Part shown: one piece after another, positions 7,860-15,764 of the stretch
How positions within the stretch are numbered: position 1 is the stretch's first letter
Layout: each line of letters begins with the position of its first letter
Origin: Elusimicrobiota bacterium
GTDB taxonomy: Bacteria; Elusimicrobiota; Elusimicrobia; Elusimicrobiales; UBA9959
Assembly: GCA_003450815.1 (NCBI GenBank)
Contig: DMES01000031.1
Location: 1 to 44,569, forward strand
DNA: 44,569 bases
Direction of reading: 5' to 3'
Notes under the pieces: generated by a model
What the model was told of the DNA's origin: nothing
The model's database searches: none
Seen by the model: the letters and a program-made list of their open reading frames with translations, nothing else
Position numbers and translations under genes: made by a program

Positions 7860-10800
7860 CTGCGAGAACATGCCACGCGGGAAACAGACCGCAATATATC
7901 ATTTGCGCCCTGGTCCTCCTGTTCTTATCACCCCCCCTTCACGCCGGTGGAAGCCGTAATATAACGCCAGCCGATTTTACCCTTGGAACCCCGGAAAACC
8001 TGGAAATAAACAGCGGCAATATGTCCCTTGTTAAAAAATGGGCTTACTCAGGACAGGCCCCAATGGCCGCCCGCTGGCACCTAGGCTTTGCCTTTGACGA
8101 GATCCGTAACCAGGCGCTGGTCTTCGGAGGAATGAACACCGACGGCACAGCGCTGGGCGACACCTGGCTATGGGACACCGGCTGGACGCAAAAATCTCCC
8201 GCCAGTCCGCCGGGCCCACGCTACGGCCATGCCCTGGTATGGGCGGGGAACAAATTTCTGATGTTCGGAGGCAACTCCGGAAATGATACCTGGACATACG
8301 ATATATTGTCTGACACCTGGACCAATATTCCCGCTTCTCCCGCGCCGCCCTGGCGCAATTTGCCCGCAATGGCCTATGATTCCGACCTGAACATGGTGGT
8401 CATGCTAGGGGGAGCGGATGACAGCGGCACCTGGATTTACGATGTAGCCGCATCCAGCTGGTCGGTGGCATCTTTATCCCCGGCCCCCTCTCGCCGCGCG
8501 GGAGCATCCATGGCTTATGACAAGACCCAAAAAAAGATGGTTTTTTTTGGCGGGAAGGATTGGGTTTCCGGCGCGCTCCTTAACGACACCTGGACTTTTG
8601 ACACCGCCTCCCGGACATGGACGGACAAAATTCCTTCGTTAAAACCTGAACCGCATTGGCAGGGAGCGATGGCTTATGATTCCTTAAACGGAAGCATATT
8701 TCAATATGGAGGTTTTACTGCAACATCGTATCTGGGGGATATATGGTTTTACAATTTTGCCGGAAACAAATGGTCAAAAGACTACGAATATGACCCCGAT
8801 GCACCGGCCGGTCGTTATGGCCACGGGCTCGTTTACGATACACTTAACAAACAAGCTCTCATTTTCGGAGGCAATAACTCAGATATAGTAAAAGCCCTGT
8901 GGACCTATACTTTTAGTTCCACTGGCACATGGATATCTTCACCGATAGACGTATGGAAAGGGTACTCCTCCACCGGGCCGGTAACCTGGGACAGCATTTC
9001 CGCGGAATTCAGCGACAAGCCGGCGGACACCGGCGTATTTTTACAGCTGGCTTCCTCTCCGGATGAAATCAGCTACGACTCTTTCAGAGGCCCCGACGGC
9101 TCCACAGGCACATTTTACAGCGCCGGCGCGCCCTTAACCATCTGGCCGGGTCATAATAATAAGCGTTTTATGAAAGTTAAAGCTGATTTTTTCTCCAACG
9201 CCCCCCCAGACAGACCCAAGGCGTCACTCTTCAATATCGCCTACAACCGGGCTCCAAATGCTCCCACATCCATTTCCCCGGAAAACGGCGGCAGGACCAA
9301 TGACTCCACCCCTCTGTTTAAATGGAGCATTGTAGGTGATCCCGACGCGGATTGGCCGCTTTTATATAATATTCAGACGGATACCGAACCATCCTTTTTC
9401 TCCCCGCGTATTTCGGAGGAGAACATACCCGTAGTTCCCACAGGAAGTTCCTATGTTTACTTCACCACCGGGACAACGCTTTCTGAAGGTCTCTGGTACT
9501 GGCGTATACGGGCAAAAGATCCCGCCGGACTCTATGGATACTGGTCCAACACCTTCAGCGTCACCGTAGATACCCATACGCCACCCGGCCCCGTCACAGC
9601 CATGACCGCCGCCAGAGGCCCCACCATAAATTCGGCCGCTCTGGCCTGGACCTTCCCGGGGGACGATAAAGGAAGTGTGGACGACGCAACTTACAGGATC
9701 CGCTTTTCTTCCCAGGCGGCTATACTGACGGAGGAGGCCTGGGCCGCTGCCTCACCGGAGAAGTCGGGCCTATTTAGCGCCGCGCCACTTGAAGATGTGC
9801 AAACAACGGTCACCGGCCTGGCTGACGCGACCACTTACTATTTCGCTATTAAAACGCAGGATGAGCTGGGTAATCTTTCGCCTATTTCAACTGTCAGTCC
9901 GTTCATAATGACGGATTCCTCCCCCACCATCACGCTTACCTCTCCCCATGGAGGCGGACTTATAATCGGGACCACAGTCATCGCCTGGACACAGTCCTAC
10001 GCCAATCCCGAAGATTACATAACCAACAGGATACTTATTTCTTCCAACAGCGGCGCCGATTATTCCATCCAAATCGCCAGTGGAATAACCCAGGACGCCA
10101 CTTTTTATTTCTGGAACTCCGCCTCCGTTCCAAACGGCGCCGCCTATCGCGTTAAAGTGCAGGCGACGAACCAGCGCGGACTATCCTCCGCCGCCTCCTC
10201 CAACTCGGATTTTGCGGTAGACAACATAAACGAGCCTCCGGCAGTGTATTTTATTTCCGTTCCCACAGAGGGGGAAGAAGCGTACTCAGGCAGCCTTACT
10301 GTTTCCTGGGGAGTGATTGATCCGAATTCCATGGACACTCATACCTACGATATATATTTTTCCGCAAACTCCGGCGCCACTTTCGCGATGGTCGCGGGCG
10401 GGCTTGTCCAGACCAGCTACACTTTTGACACAACAACGCTCGCAAATCTCTCCACCTACCGGCTCAAGATCATGGCCATGGATTCGGGAACCCCCCAATT
10501 GACCGGAATAGTACTGTCGCCGGTTTTTACCGTAATCAACTCTCTTCCGCCGGAGACGTTCAACCTTATAAAACCGCTTGAGGAAAGTTTTCCCGCTATA
10601 TTTGATCTAAAATTCTCATGGGAACAGGCCGTAGATCCGGAAGGGGTCGCCGTAACATACACCCTGCAGTATTCTACCGCCGCCGGTCCGACCGGCGGTA
10701 TTGTTGTTACCGGCTTAACCGACGCAAATTATACTCCCCCGCTGAATTCCCTGCTGACCGATGTGGAATATTTCTGGAAAGTAACAGCCCAGGACCAATA

Positions 10801-11617
10801 CGCGAAAAAAACGGACAGTCCTGCCGGCAGTTTTATGATCTCAAGAGCGAAGGCAAAAAGCCCGGACGGGCTGTTGTTGGTGGAAACACTCTCCGGGATG
10901 CCGGCGCAGGGCTGCCTGAGCTTTCAGGATGCCCGAACTTCCCTGGCGGGTCTTATTGAACAGGCCGACCGGAATTCAAAAGGAAACCGGCTTGTAAAAC
11001 TCCTTTCCTATCCGATATGGAATGTGCAAGCCAGGGATCTCAGCGGCAACACCCTGCCAGATGCGGCTATCGCGGCCAGACTCACCTTCACAGTGCCTGC
11101 GAGCGTCCAGCCAGGCGGTCTTGACGCCGCCCTTGCTGACATCCGGCACCTGAAAATAAGCAGGCTGGATGAAGCCCAGGGCAGCTGGAGCATTCCATCA
11201 CAGCAGACCGTAGTTCCCGCCGGAAAGCAGGTCAGCGCGTCCGTAAACGGATTATCCGTTTTCAGCGTCATCGCCGCGATTACCCCGGCACAGATACTCT
11301 CAGGCGTCACTAATTTTCCAAACCCCTTTGCCGCCGGCAGTGAAACGACCAGAATACGCTATGCGCTGACTCTTGACTCCACAGTCAGGATCCGTATCTA
11401 CACTTTGCTGGGGGACCTGGTGCGCATCCTTGATTGCGGCTCCGGCACCCCAGGCTGCGGGAAGGGTGACCCCTCCGGGCCGGCCAATGAAATTCTCTGG
11501 GACGGCAAAAACGGGGCAGGGCGGACGGTGGCCAACGGCATGTATCTGGCGGAGATATGCGCCGAATCAGCCGTTGGCAAGCAGAAAGAAATACGCCGCA
11601 TCGGGGTAATCAAATGA
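7856..11617 (+). CDS. Secreted Kelch/FN3 protein with C-terminal FlgD-like (type IX-like) domain
   Basis: This 1253-residue protein has a signal peptide (hydrophobic ICALVLLFLS, cleavage near HAGG). About six Kelch-type repeats follow (residues 70-360), with recurring FGG plus Asp-Thr-Trp motifs (GDTWLWD, NDTWTYD, NDTWTFD, GDIWFYN). Next come several FN3/Ig-like domains (about 460-1020), and the protein ends in a beta-sandwich of the FlgD-Ig/type A sorting kind: NFPNPF, IRIYTLLGDLVR, LWDGKNGAGR, VANGMYLAEI. Such tails direct export by the type IX system in Bacteroidota; the same function here is inference. The start codon overlaps the stop of the receiver gene (ATGA), and its own stop overlaps a PorV-family gene in the same way. 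It is probably displayed on the cell surface or released. Confidence 0.85.
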   Translation: MTARTCHAGNRPQYIICALVLLFLSPPLHAGGSRNITPADFTLGTPENLEINSGNMSLVKKWAYSGQAPMAARWHLGFAFDEIRNQALVFGGMNTDGTALGDTWLWDTGWTQKSPASPPGPRYGHALVWAGNKFLMFGGNSGNDTWTYDILSDTWTNIPASPAPPWRNLPAMAYDSDLNMVVMLGGADDSGTWIYDVAASSWSVASLSPAPSRRAGASMAYDKTQKKMVFFGGKDWVSGALLNDTWTFDTASRTWTDKIPSLKPEPHWQGAMAYDSLNGSIFQYGGFTATSYLGDIWFYNFAGNKWSKDYEYDPDAPAGRYGHGLVYDTLNKQALIFGGNNSDIVKALWTYTFSSTGTWISSPIDVWKGYSSTGPVTWDSISAEFSDKPADTGVFLQLASSPDEISYDSFRGPDGSTGTFYSAGAPLTIWPGHNNKRFMKVKADFFSNAPPDRPKASLFNIAYNRAPNAPTSISPENGGRTNDSTPLFKWSIVGDPDADWPLLYNIQTDTEPSFFSPRISEENIPVVPTGSSYVYFTTGTTLSEGLWYWRIRAKDPAGLYGYWSNTFSVTVDTHTPPGPVTAMTAARGPTINSAALAWTFPGDDKGSVDDATYRIRFSSQAAILTEEAWAAASPEKSGLFSAAPLEDVQTTVTGLADATTYYFAIKTQDELGNLSPISTVSPFIMTDSSPTITLTSPHGGGLIIGTTVIAWTQSYANPEDYITNRILISSNSGADYSIQIASGITQDATFYFWNSASVPNGAAYRVKVQATNQRGLSSAASSNSDFAVDNINEPPAVYFISVPTEGEEAYSGSLTVSWGVIDPNSMDTHTYDIYFSANSGATFAMVAGGLVQTSYTFDTTTLANLSTYRLKIMAMDSGTPQLTGIVLSPVFTVINSLPPETFNLIKPLEESFPAIFDLKFSWEQAVDPEGVAVTYTLQYSTAAGPTGGIVVTGLTDANYTPPLNSLLTDVEYFWKVTAQDQYAKKTDSPAGSFMISRAKAKSPDGLLLVETLSGMPAQGCLSFQDARTSLAGLIEQADRNSKGNRLVKLLSYPIWNVQARDLSGNTLPDAAIAARLTFTVPASVQPGGLDAALADIRHLKISRLDEAQGSWSIPSQQTVVPAGKQVSASVNGLSVFSVIAAITPAQILSGVTNFPNPFAAGSETTRIRYALTLDSTVRIRIYTLLGDLVRILDCGSGTPGCGKGDPSGPANEILWDGKNGAGRTVANGMYLAEICAESAVGKQKEIRRIGVIK

Positions 11618-13149
11618 TACCTTTCCGAAAATTGCGACAATTTTCGGAAAAAGTGCGGGACGAATTCATCCCCATGGACCCGAAAATTGCCGCAATTTTC
11701 GGGTTCGGGTTATGGCTGAACCTGTGTTCGCCGGCCGCAATGGCCGAAGCCGCAAATGTGCAGTTCCGCTCCAGGCCCGCCGACGGAGGCTTTCCCGGTG
11801 AATGGCTTACGTCATTTTCCGCCGGCGCCAGAGAAGCCGGACTTGCCAATGCCTCAACCGCCCTTACTGGCGCTGCGGCGGCTTACGCAAATCCCGCGGC
11901 AATAGCAGCCAACACCTCAGAAGCAGAGGTGGTCCTGATGGTCGCGCCCCTGTTCGATTCAGGGCAATACCATGCGGTTTCGGTATCTTACCCCATTTCT
12001 GATTATGAGGGGATAAATTTCAGTTTTACACATCTTGGTTCGGGCGCCGCGGAAAGAACCGACGAACTGGGCCAGTCCATTGGAAGTTTTGACGAACAAA
12101 ATTACGCTTTTCTGCTTTCATACGCCCAGCGCACCTCCAAATACCTGTCCTCGGGCCTCACATTAAAAGCGGTAAAACAGTCAGTGGCAAACCTTTCGTC
12201 AATGGGAATAGGAGCGGACCTGGGTCTCCAGGTAAAACCGCTGCCGGACTTGACTCTGGGGTTTTCCGTTCTGAATGTGCTTTCCCCAAAACTTGAATTA
12301 AAGGAGGAAAAAGATATTTTTCCGGTTTCTTACAGAGCCGGGGCTGTATACAGCTTTTCAGACCAGCGAACCTTTCTCCTGTGTCTGGACGCGATTATTA
12401 CCGGACCCTCTTCCGGACAACGCGTGGTCCGGCCCGGAGCCGCTCTGGAAATACGTCCTATATCGGATGACATGCCTCTTCTTATCCGCCTCGGAATCAA
12501 CCAAAGGGAATATACTCTTGGCTTCAGCATTCAAACGGGGCCGGTCTCTTTTGATTACGCGGCGGCTTTTCACGAGTTGGAAACTCTGCACCGGTTCGGG
12601 CTGACCCTGCATTACGACGTTCTGCCTCCCTCTACCGGGAAAAAGAAAGAGGAACTCCTGAAAACCCTGAAACAGGAAACCAGAGATTGGCTGAACGCCG
12701 GCAATTACGCGCAGTGCGAAAATACGGTCCGGCGCATTCTTGAGATAGATCAATCGGACCCGGATGCGCCACTGCTCGCGGTGGAAATTCAAAACCGTAT
12801 AACCGCCGCGCAAATTTCGCAGCGGCTCGCTGAAAAACATGCACAGGAGCTGGCGCGGAAAACCGAGGAGAAAGCACAGGCATTGGCACGGCTTGACAAG
12901 GCAAAAGGCTTATACCTTTCCAAACAATACCGCAAAGCGCTGGAAACGATAAAAGATGCCCTCCCGATACTGCAGGACAATTTACCGGCACAGGGGATTG
13001 CAACCATGTCACAGGCGCATGTTTTTCTGGAAGAAGGGCTTTATGTTGAAGCGATGCAACAGTTCCGGAAGGCCGTGGAGCTGGAACCTGACAATCGCGA
13101 GGCGCTGATCCTTTACAAAAGAGTTCAGGACATAACAGAGTCCGACTAA
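11614..13149 (+). CDS. PorV/PorQ-family outer-membrane protein with C-terminal TPR region
   Basis: The first 310 or so residues after the signal peptide show the PorV/PorQ pattern: SAGAREAGLANASTALTGAA, YANPAAIA, then beta-strand-rich barrel segments such as YAFLLSYAQRTSKYLSSGLT. In type IX secretion PorV shuttles cargo to the surface. The last 180 residues are helical TPR/coiled-coil (VEAMQQFRKAVELEPDNREALILYKR), unusual as a fusion. ATG at 11614 is chosen because it overlaps the upstream stop in an ATGA junction; an earlier frame opening at 11557 would overlap the secreted-protein gene more deeply. Two palindromes at 11622-11650 and 11678-11704 lie inside the signal-peptide codons. Context points to export or display of the upstream protein. 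Confidence 0.82.
   Translation: MIPFRKLRQFSEKVRDEFIPMDPKIAAIFGFGLWLNLCSPAAMAEAANVQFRSRPADGGFPGEWLTSFSAGAREAGLANASTALTGAAAAYANPAAIAANTSEAEVVLMVAPLFDSGQYHAVSVSYPISDYEGINFSFTHLGSGAAERTDELGQSIGSFDEQNYAFLLSYAQRTSKYLSSGLTLKAVKQSVANLSSMGIGADLGLQVKPLPDLTLGFSVLNVLSPKLELKEEKDIFPVSYRAGAVYSFSDQRTFLLCLDAIITGPSSGQRVVRPGAALEIRPISDDMPLLIRLGINQREYTLGFSIQTGPVSFDYAAAFHELETLHRFGLTLHYDVLPPSTGKKKEELLKTLKQETRDWLNAGNYAQCENTVRRILEIDQSDPDAPLLAVEIQNRITAAQISQRLAEKHAQELARKTEEKAQALARLDKAKGLYLSKQYRKALETIKDALPILQDNLPAQGIATMSQAHVFLEEGLYVEAMQQFRKAVELEPDNREALILYKRVQDITESD
11622..11650. repeat. Intragenic palindrome, copy 1
   Basis: Perfect 13-bp arms (TTTCCGAAAATTG and its complement) flank the 3-nt loop CGA. It lies within codons 3-12 of the PorV-family gene and is read as FRKLRQFSE. 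It belongs to the same family as 11678-11704, 30716-30742 and 36540-36568. Confidence 0.92.
11678..11704. repeat. Intragenic palindrome, copy 2
   Basis: A perfect 27-nt palindrome centred on 11691 (left arm ACCCGAAAATTGC). Its centre lies 55 nt from that of copy 1, in the same gene but in another reading phase, where it encodes PKIAAIFG of the signal-peptide core. Confidence 0.92.
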
Positions 13150-13162
13150 TTCCACAGCCGCA

Positions 13163-13200
13163 CTTTGCCCCTGTAGTGGCAAAGCTTGCTTTGCCTTTTT
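13163..13200 (+). terminator. Rho-independent terminator with a competing upstream hairpin
   Basis: GGCAAAG (13178-13184), loop CTTG and CTTTGCC (13189-13195) are followed directly by TTTTT, a compact intrinsic terminator 28 nt after the PorV-family stop codon. A second CTTTGCC at 13163-13169 could pair with the same GGCAAAG instead, so two exclusive hairpins are possible. Whether this is regulatory or chance is unknown. Confidence 0.6.
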
Positions 13201-13215
13201 ACGCAGAGCAAGCTT

Positions 13216-13296
13216 AGTCGCGGACAGCGCCAGGGGAAACCGCCACTGTGGTGTCCCCTCAGCCGTTGGGAAGGGGCTACATGCCAGTGTCACTGC
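13216..13296. repeat. Mosaic intergenic repeat (copy A)
   Basis: Two blocks match the 36.4-kb intergenic region in inverted orientation: 13278-13296 (complement of GCAGTGACACTGGCNTGTA, 18 of 19) and 13216-13231 (complement of GGCGCTNTCCGCGACT, 15 of 16). The blocks are 46 nt apart here but only 1 nt apart in the other copy. Confidence 0.7.
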
Positions 13297-13386
13297 AACT
13301 ACACAGACATGTGAGAGAGCCATGGGGTTACCCCGTAAAGTGCGGTTGTAGAAGTAACTAACCTGATTTCTGGAGGCCTTGATCTA

Positions 13387-14979
13387 ATGTACTACACAAA
13401 AAAAAGCTCTATACCGCGAACCGCCGCGCTAATTACGTTTTACCTGGTCCTCAGCGCCGGAATGGTTCCCGCCGCCCATCCATTGGAGCCGGGTACCTGG
13501 GGGGAAATTTCCTCCATGCCGGAAATGCAGGACTCTCAATCCGTTACTCCGGAAATACTTACTCCCTATCAGACAGGCGTCCAGGCGTATCTCCATGGGA
13601 ACGATGAGGAAGCCATCTCACAACTCCAAGAGGCTCTGCGGCTGAACGCGGCCGATGAAAAGGCAAAACGACTTCTTCTTAAGGTGATGTTGAGGACAAT
13701 AAACGGCAATTATGAGCGTAACGATTATAAAAAGGCTCATTTTTTCATCCAGGAGGCACATAAATATTTTCCTGCTAACCCAGAAGTTAAACTTTTGTAC
13801 AGTTCAATGCTGGAATCAAAAACAGCAACTCCACGAAAATTATCCGCGGCGCGCCCTGAAACCCCTCCCGCCATACAGGCCGTCTCCCCCGCCAGGGAAA
13901 AAGCAGGCAGAGGTAAAGATATAGTTAAAGCAACCGACGTCATATCCACTCTACCTCAACCTCTACCTGCCGTTGGGGGGCAGGCCGTCGTCTCTTCCCG
14001 CCGGACGGTAGAAGCGCCGCAAAAGGCACCCCACACCCCCGGGGATTCCACACAAAGTCCAACCACCGCGCCCTCATCGGAATCTCGGGTTCTTAATAAA
14101 AACGCGCAGACGCACTATACCGGAGAAGGCCGGGATACCGCCGCCTATTTCACCGTGATCGCGTTGTCGTTATTATTTTCGGCGGCACTTCTTATTTTCG
14201 TCTATCTGCGGCAGAAACAGGAAAAGGTTCTTTTGCTGCGGATAGAATCCCTGCAGAAAGCGCTGGTGGATGGCGAGGTCAGAAAAGGGGAAATTTACAG
14301 GGAACTGGAAACACGGAAGAATGTGGAGAAGCAGGACGAAGAACTGGCCGCGCTCAGAAAAGCCAAGGAGCAACGCATGTATCTGGAACTTGAGAAGTTA
14401 AAATCTGTGGAAGAAACTAAAATACTGGCGGAACTCAATGAAAAACGCCGCGAAGCGGAGCGCGCCGCAAGCCTGGCGAAGGAGGTCCGTAAAGTTCCAC
14501 TTCCCTCCCCTGACAGTCCGGAAACCGGGGAGGCGCCGGCGCTTCCCGCCGTTGCTTTGCCCGCAAGCGGGCTGGAACACACGCCTGCCAGACCCCAAGA
14601 GAACAATATACTTGAGATCCTTTCCGGCATCACCTCTCCGGAAAGAGAAGCCGCATGGGAAAGGATCGCCGTCCGGGCGGCGGATCTTTATGAAACCTCA
14701 CCGGAGGCGGCCATAAAATTTCTGTATGACCTCTCCAAAGACGCAAATCCCCTGAACAGGGCAAGTATTGCGGGGGCGCTTGCCGCCATAGGCGCCCCGG
14801 CGACACTGGACATTCTTTTTGAACTCTATAATGACGCCAGTATGGAAGTCAGGCGGGAAGCAATAAAACATCTGACCAGGCTCGAGCGGGATTTGACTAT
14901 TGCCATTGACGAAAAGTATAGGGAAAAAATATCCGCCTGCCTGCTGGAAGAGAAAACAAAAGGGGACTGGGTTTTTTAG
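13387..14979 (+). CDS. Membrane-anchored TPR/coiled-coil/HEAT protein of unknown function
   Basis: This 530-residue protein has a signal-like N-terminus (TAALITFYLVLSAGMV), then TPR-type helices (about 60-140; QAYLHGNDEEAISQLQEALRL). A Pro/Ser/Thr-rich linker follows (about 145-245), then a transmembrane helix (VIALSLLFSAALLIFVYL, about 258-275) and a charged coiled coil rich in Glu, Lys and Arg (275-375). A C-terminal HEAT-like pair closes it (about 420-510; ASIAGALAAIGAPATLDILF, SMEVRREAIKHLTRL). No catalytic motif is visible, so it is likely a scaffold spanning the inner membrane. It follows the PorV-family/TPR gene on the same strand but is separated by a terminator-like hairpin. It ends convergent to the phosphorelay operon. 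Confidence 0.75.
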   Translation: MYYTKKSSIPRTAALITFYLVLSAGMVPAAHPLEPGTWGEISSMPEMQDSQSVTPEILTPYQTGVQAYLHGNDEEAISQLQEALRLNAADEKAKRLLLKVMLRTINGNYERNDYKKAHFFIQEAHKYFPANPEVKLLYSSMLESKTATPRKLSAARPETPPAIQAVSPAREKAGRGKDIVKATDVISTLPQPLPAVGGQAVVSSRRTVEAPQKAPHTPGDSTQSPTTAPSSESRVLNKNAQTHYTGEGRDTAAYFTVIALSLLFSAALLIFVYLRQKQEKVLLLRIESLQKALVDGEVRKGEIYRELETRKNVEKQDEELAALRKAKEQRMYLELEKLKSVEETKILAELNEKRREAERAASLAKEVRKVPLPSPDSPETGEAPALPAVALPASGLEHTPARPQENNILEILSGITSPEREAAWERIAVRAADLYETSPEAAIKFLYDLSKDANPLNRASIAGALAAIGAPATLDILFELYNDASMEVRREAIKHLTRLERDLTIAIDEKYREKISACLLEEKTKGDWVF

Positions 14980-15015
14980 GGGGGCCGCTGAAAAAATACG
15001 GCCTGGCCTGAACTG

Positions 15016-15378
15016 TCAAACCCGGGAATATTTGTTTACCAGACCTACCAGTTCACTTATATTAAAAGGCTTGCGCAGACAGACGCTGGCTTTTCTTGCG
15101 AGCGCTTCCTGGACACGTTCCTCCACCGCGTATCCGGTAGTCAGAATAATAGGAATGTCCGGGCGCAGCCGGCGGCTTGCGATCACAACATCAAGCCCGT
15201 CCATTTTCGGCATTTTCATATCCGTGATGATGAGGTCCACTTTCCCCTTGTTCAATATCTCCAAAGCCTCGTATCCTCCACCGGCCGTCAGAACCGTGTA
15301 GCCCTGATCGGAAAGTTCCAGATGGAGGAGATCCCTGTAACCCGGCTCGTCGTCAACCACTAAGATTATTTTTTCCAT
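15016..15378 (-). CDS. Single-domain response regulator (CheY-like)
   Basis: This 120-residue receiver has LVVDDEPGYRDLL, the phospho-acceptor Asp in LIITDMKMPKMDG, a Thr switch (IILTTGYA) and Lys in LRKPF. There is no output domain. It is the last gene of the six-gene minus-strand signalling operon, 8 nt after another receiver gene. It resembles the receiver at the N-terminus of the REC-GAF-kinase of the same operon (LVVDDEPG, MPKMDGL/MPRMGGL). It probably takes phosphate from one or more of the three kinases upstream. Confidence 0.92.
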   Translation of the reverse strand: MEKIILVVDDEPGYRDLLHLELSDQGYTVLTAGGGYEALEILNKGKVDLIITDMKMPKMDGLDVVIASRRLRPDIPIILTTGYAVEERVQEALARKASVCLRKPFNISELVGLVNKYSRV

Positions 15379-15386
15379 GACTCCCC

Positions 15387-15764
15387 TTATGCGCCGTTTA
15401 TATGCGTGATATTTTTCATAATCTGTTCCAATTCAAAAGGCTTGAACATGCAGGAGATAGCTCCCATGTCCCTGGCGGTCTTTTCAAAGGCCTGCTGGGG
15501 ATCTGACCCGCTGCTCATTACCACCACCAACTGCAAAGGCTTTATTTCCCTGAGCAGTTTCAAAAGCTCCGTTCCCGTCATCTTCGGCATGTGGACGTCC
15601 AAAAACACTATGTCATAATCCCGTTCCTTGAGCCGTTCCAGTCCTTCCAAACCGTTATACGCGGAGCTTATCGTGAACCCCAGAGGCTCCAGGATAAACC
15701 TGAACAGGTCATGAAACCCCTGTTCATCATCAACAATAAGAATATGCCTTTCGGAGCCGGTCAT
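15387..15764 (-). CDS. Single-domain response regulator (CheY-like)
   Basis: This 125-residue receiver shows LIVDDEQGFHDLF, the phospho-acceptor Asp in DIVFLDVHMPKMTG, a Ser switch (VVVMSSGSD) and Lys in MFKPF. Its ATG overlaps the stop codon of the V4R-kinase gene (ATGA), so the two are translationally coupled and this is the prime candidate for the cognate receiver of that kinase. There is no DNA-binding or enzymatic output domain, so it must act by protein contact or pass phosphate on. Confidence 0.92.
   Translation of the reverse strand: MTGSERHILIVDDEQGFHDLFRFILEPLGFTISSAYNGLEGLERLKERDYDIVFLDVHMPKMTGTELLKLLREIKPLQLVVVMSSGSDPQQAFEKTARDMGAISCMFKPFELEQIMKNITHINGA

Larger units (their letters stand above)
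13150..13386. other. Intergenic region with terminator and mosaic repeat
   Basis: This 237-nt gap contains the terminator-like hairpin at 13178-13200, mosaic repeat blocks shared with the 36.4-kb intergenic region (13216-13231 and 13278-13296), and GGGG-TTA-CCCC near 13324-13334. A GGAGG at 13371-13375, 11 nt before the next ATG, is a slightly distant ribosome site. Confidence 0.6.

Noticed and set aside
13300..13386. Possible c-di-GMP (GEMM) riboswitch because of GGGGTTACCCC
   Set aside because: The conserved GEMM core and tetraloop receptor are not recognisable; the match is a short GC palindrome within repeat DNA.
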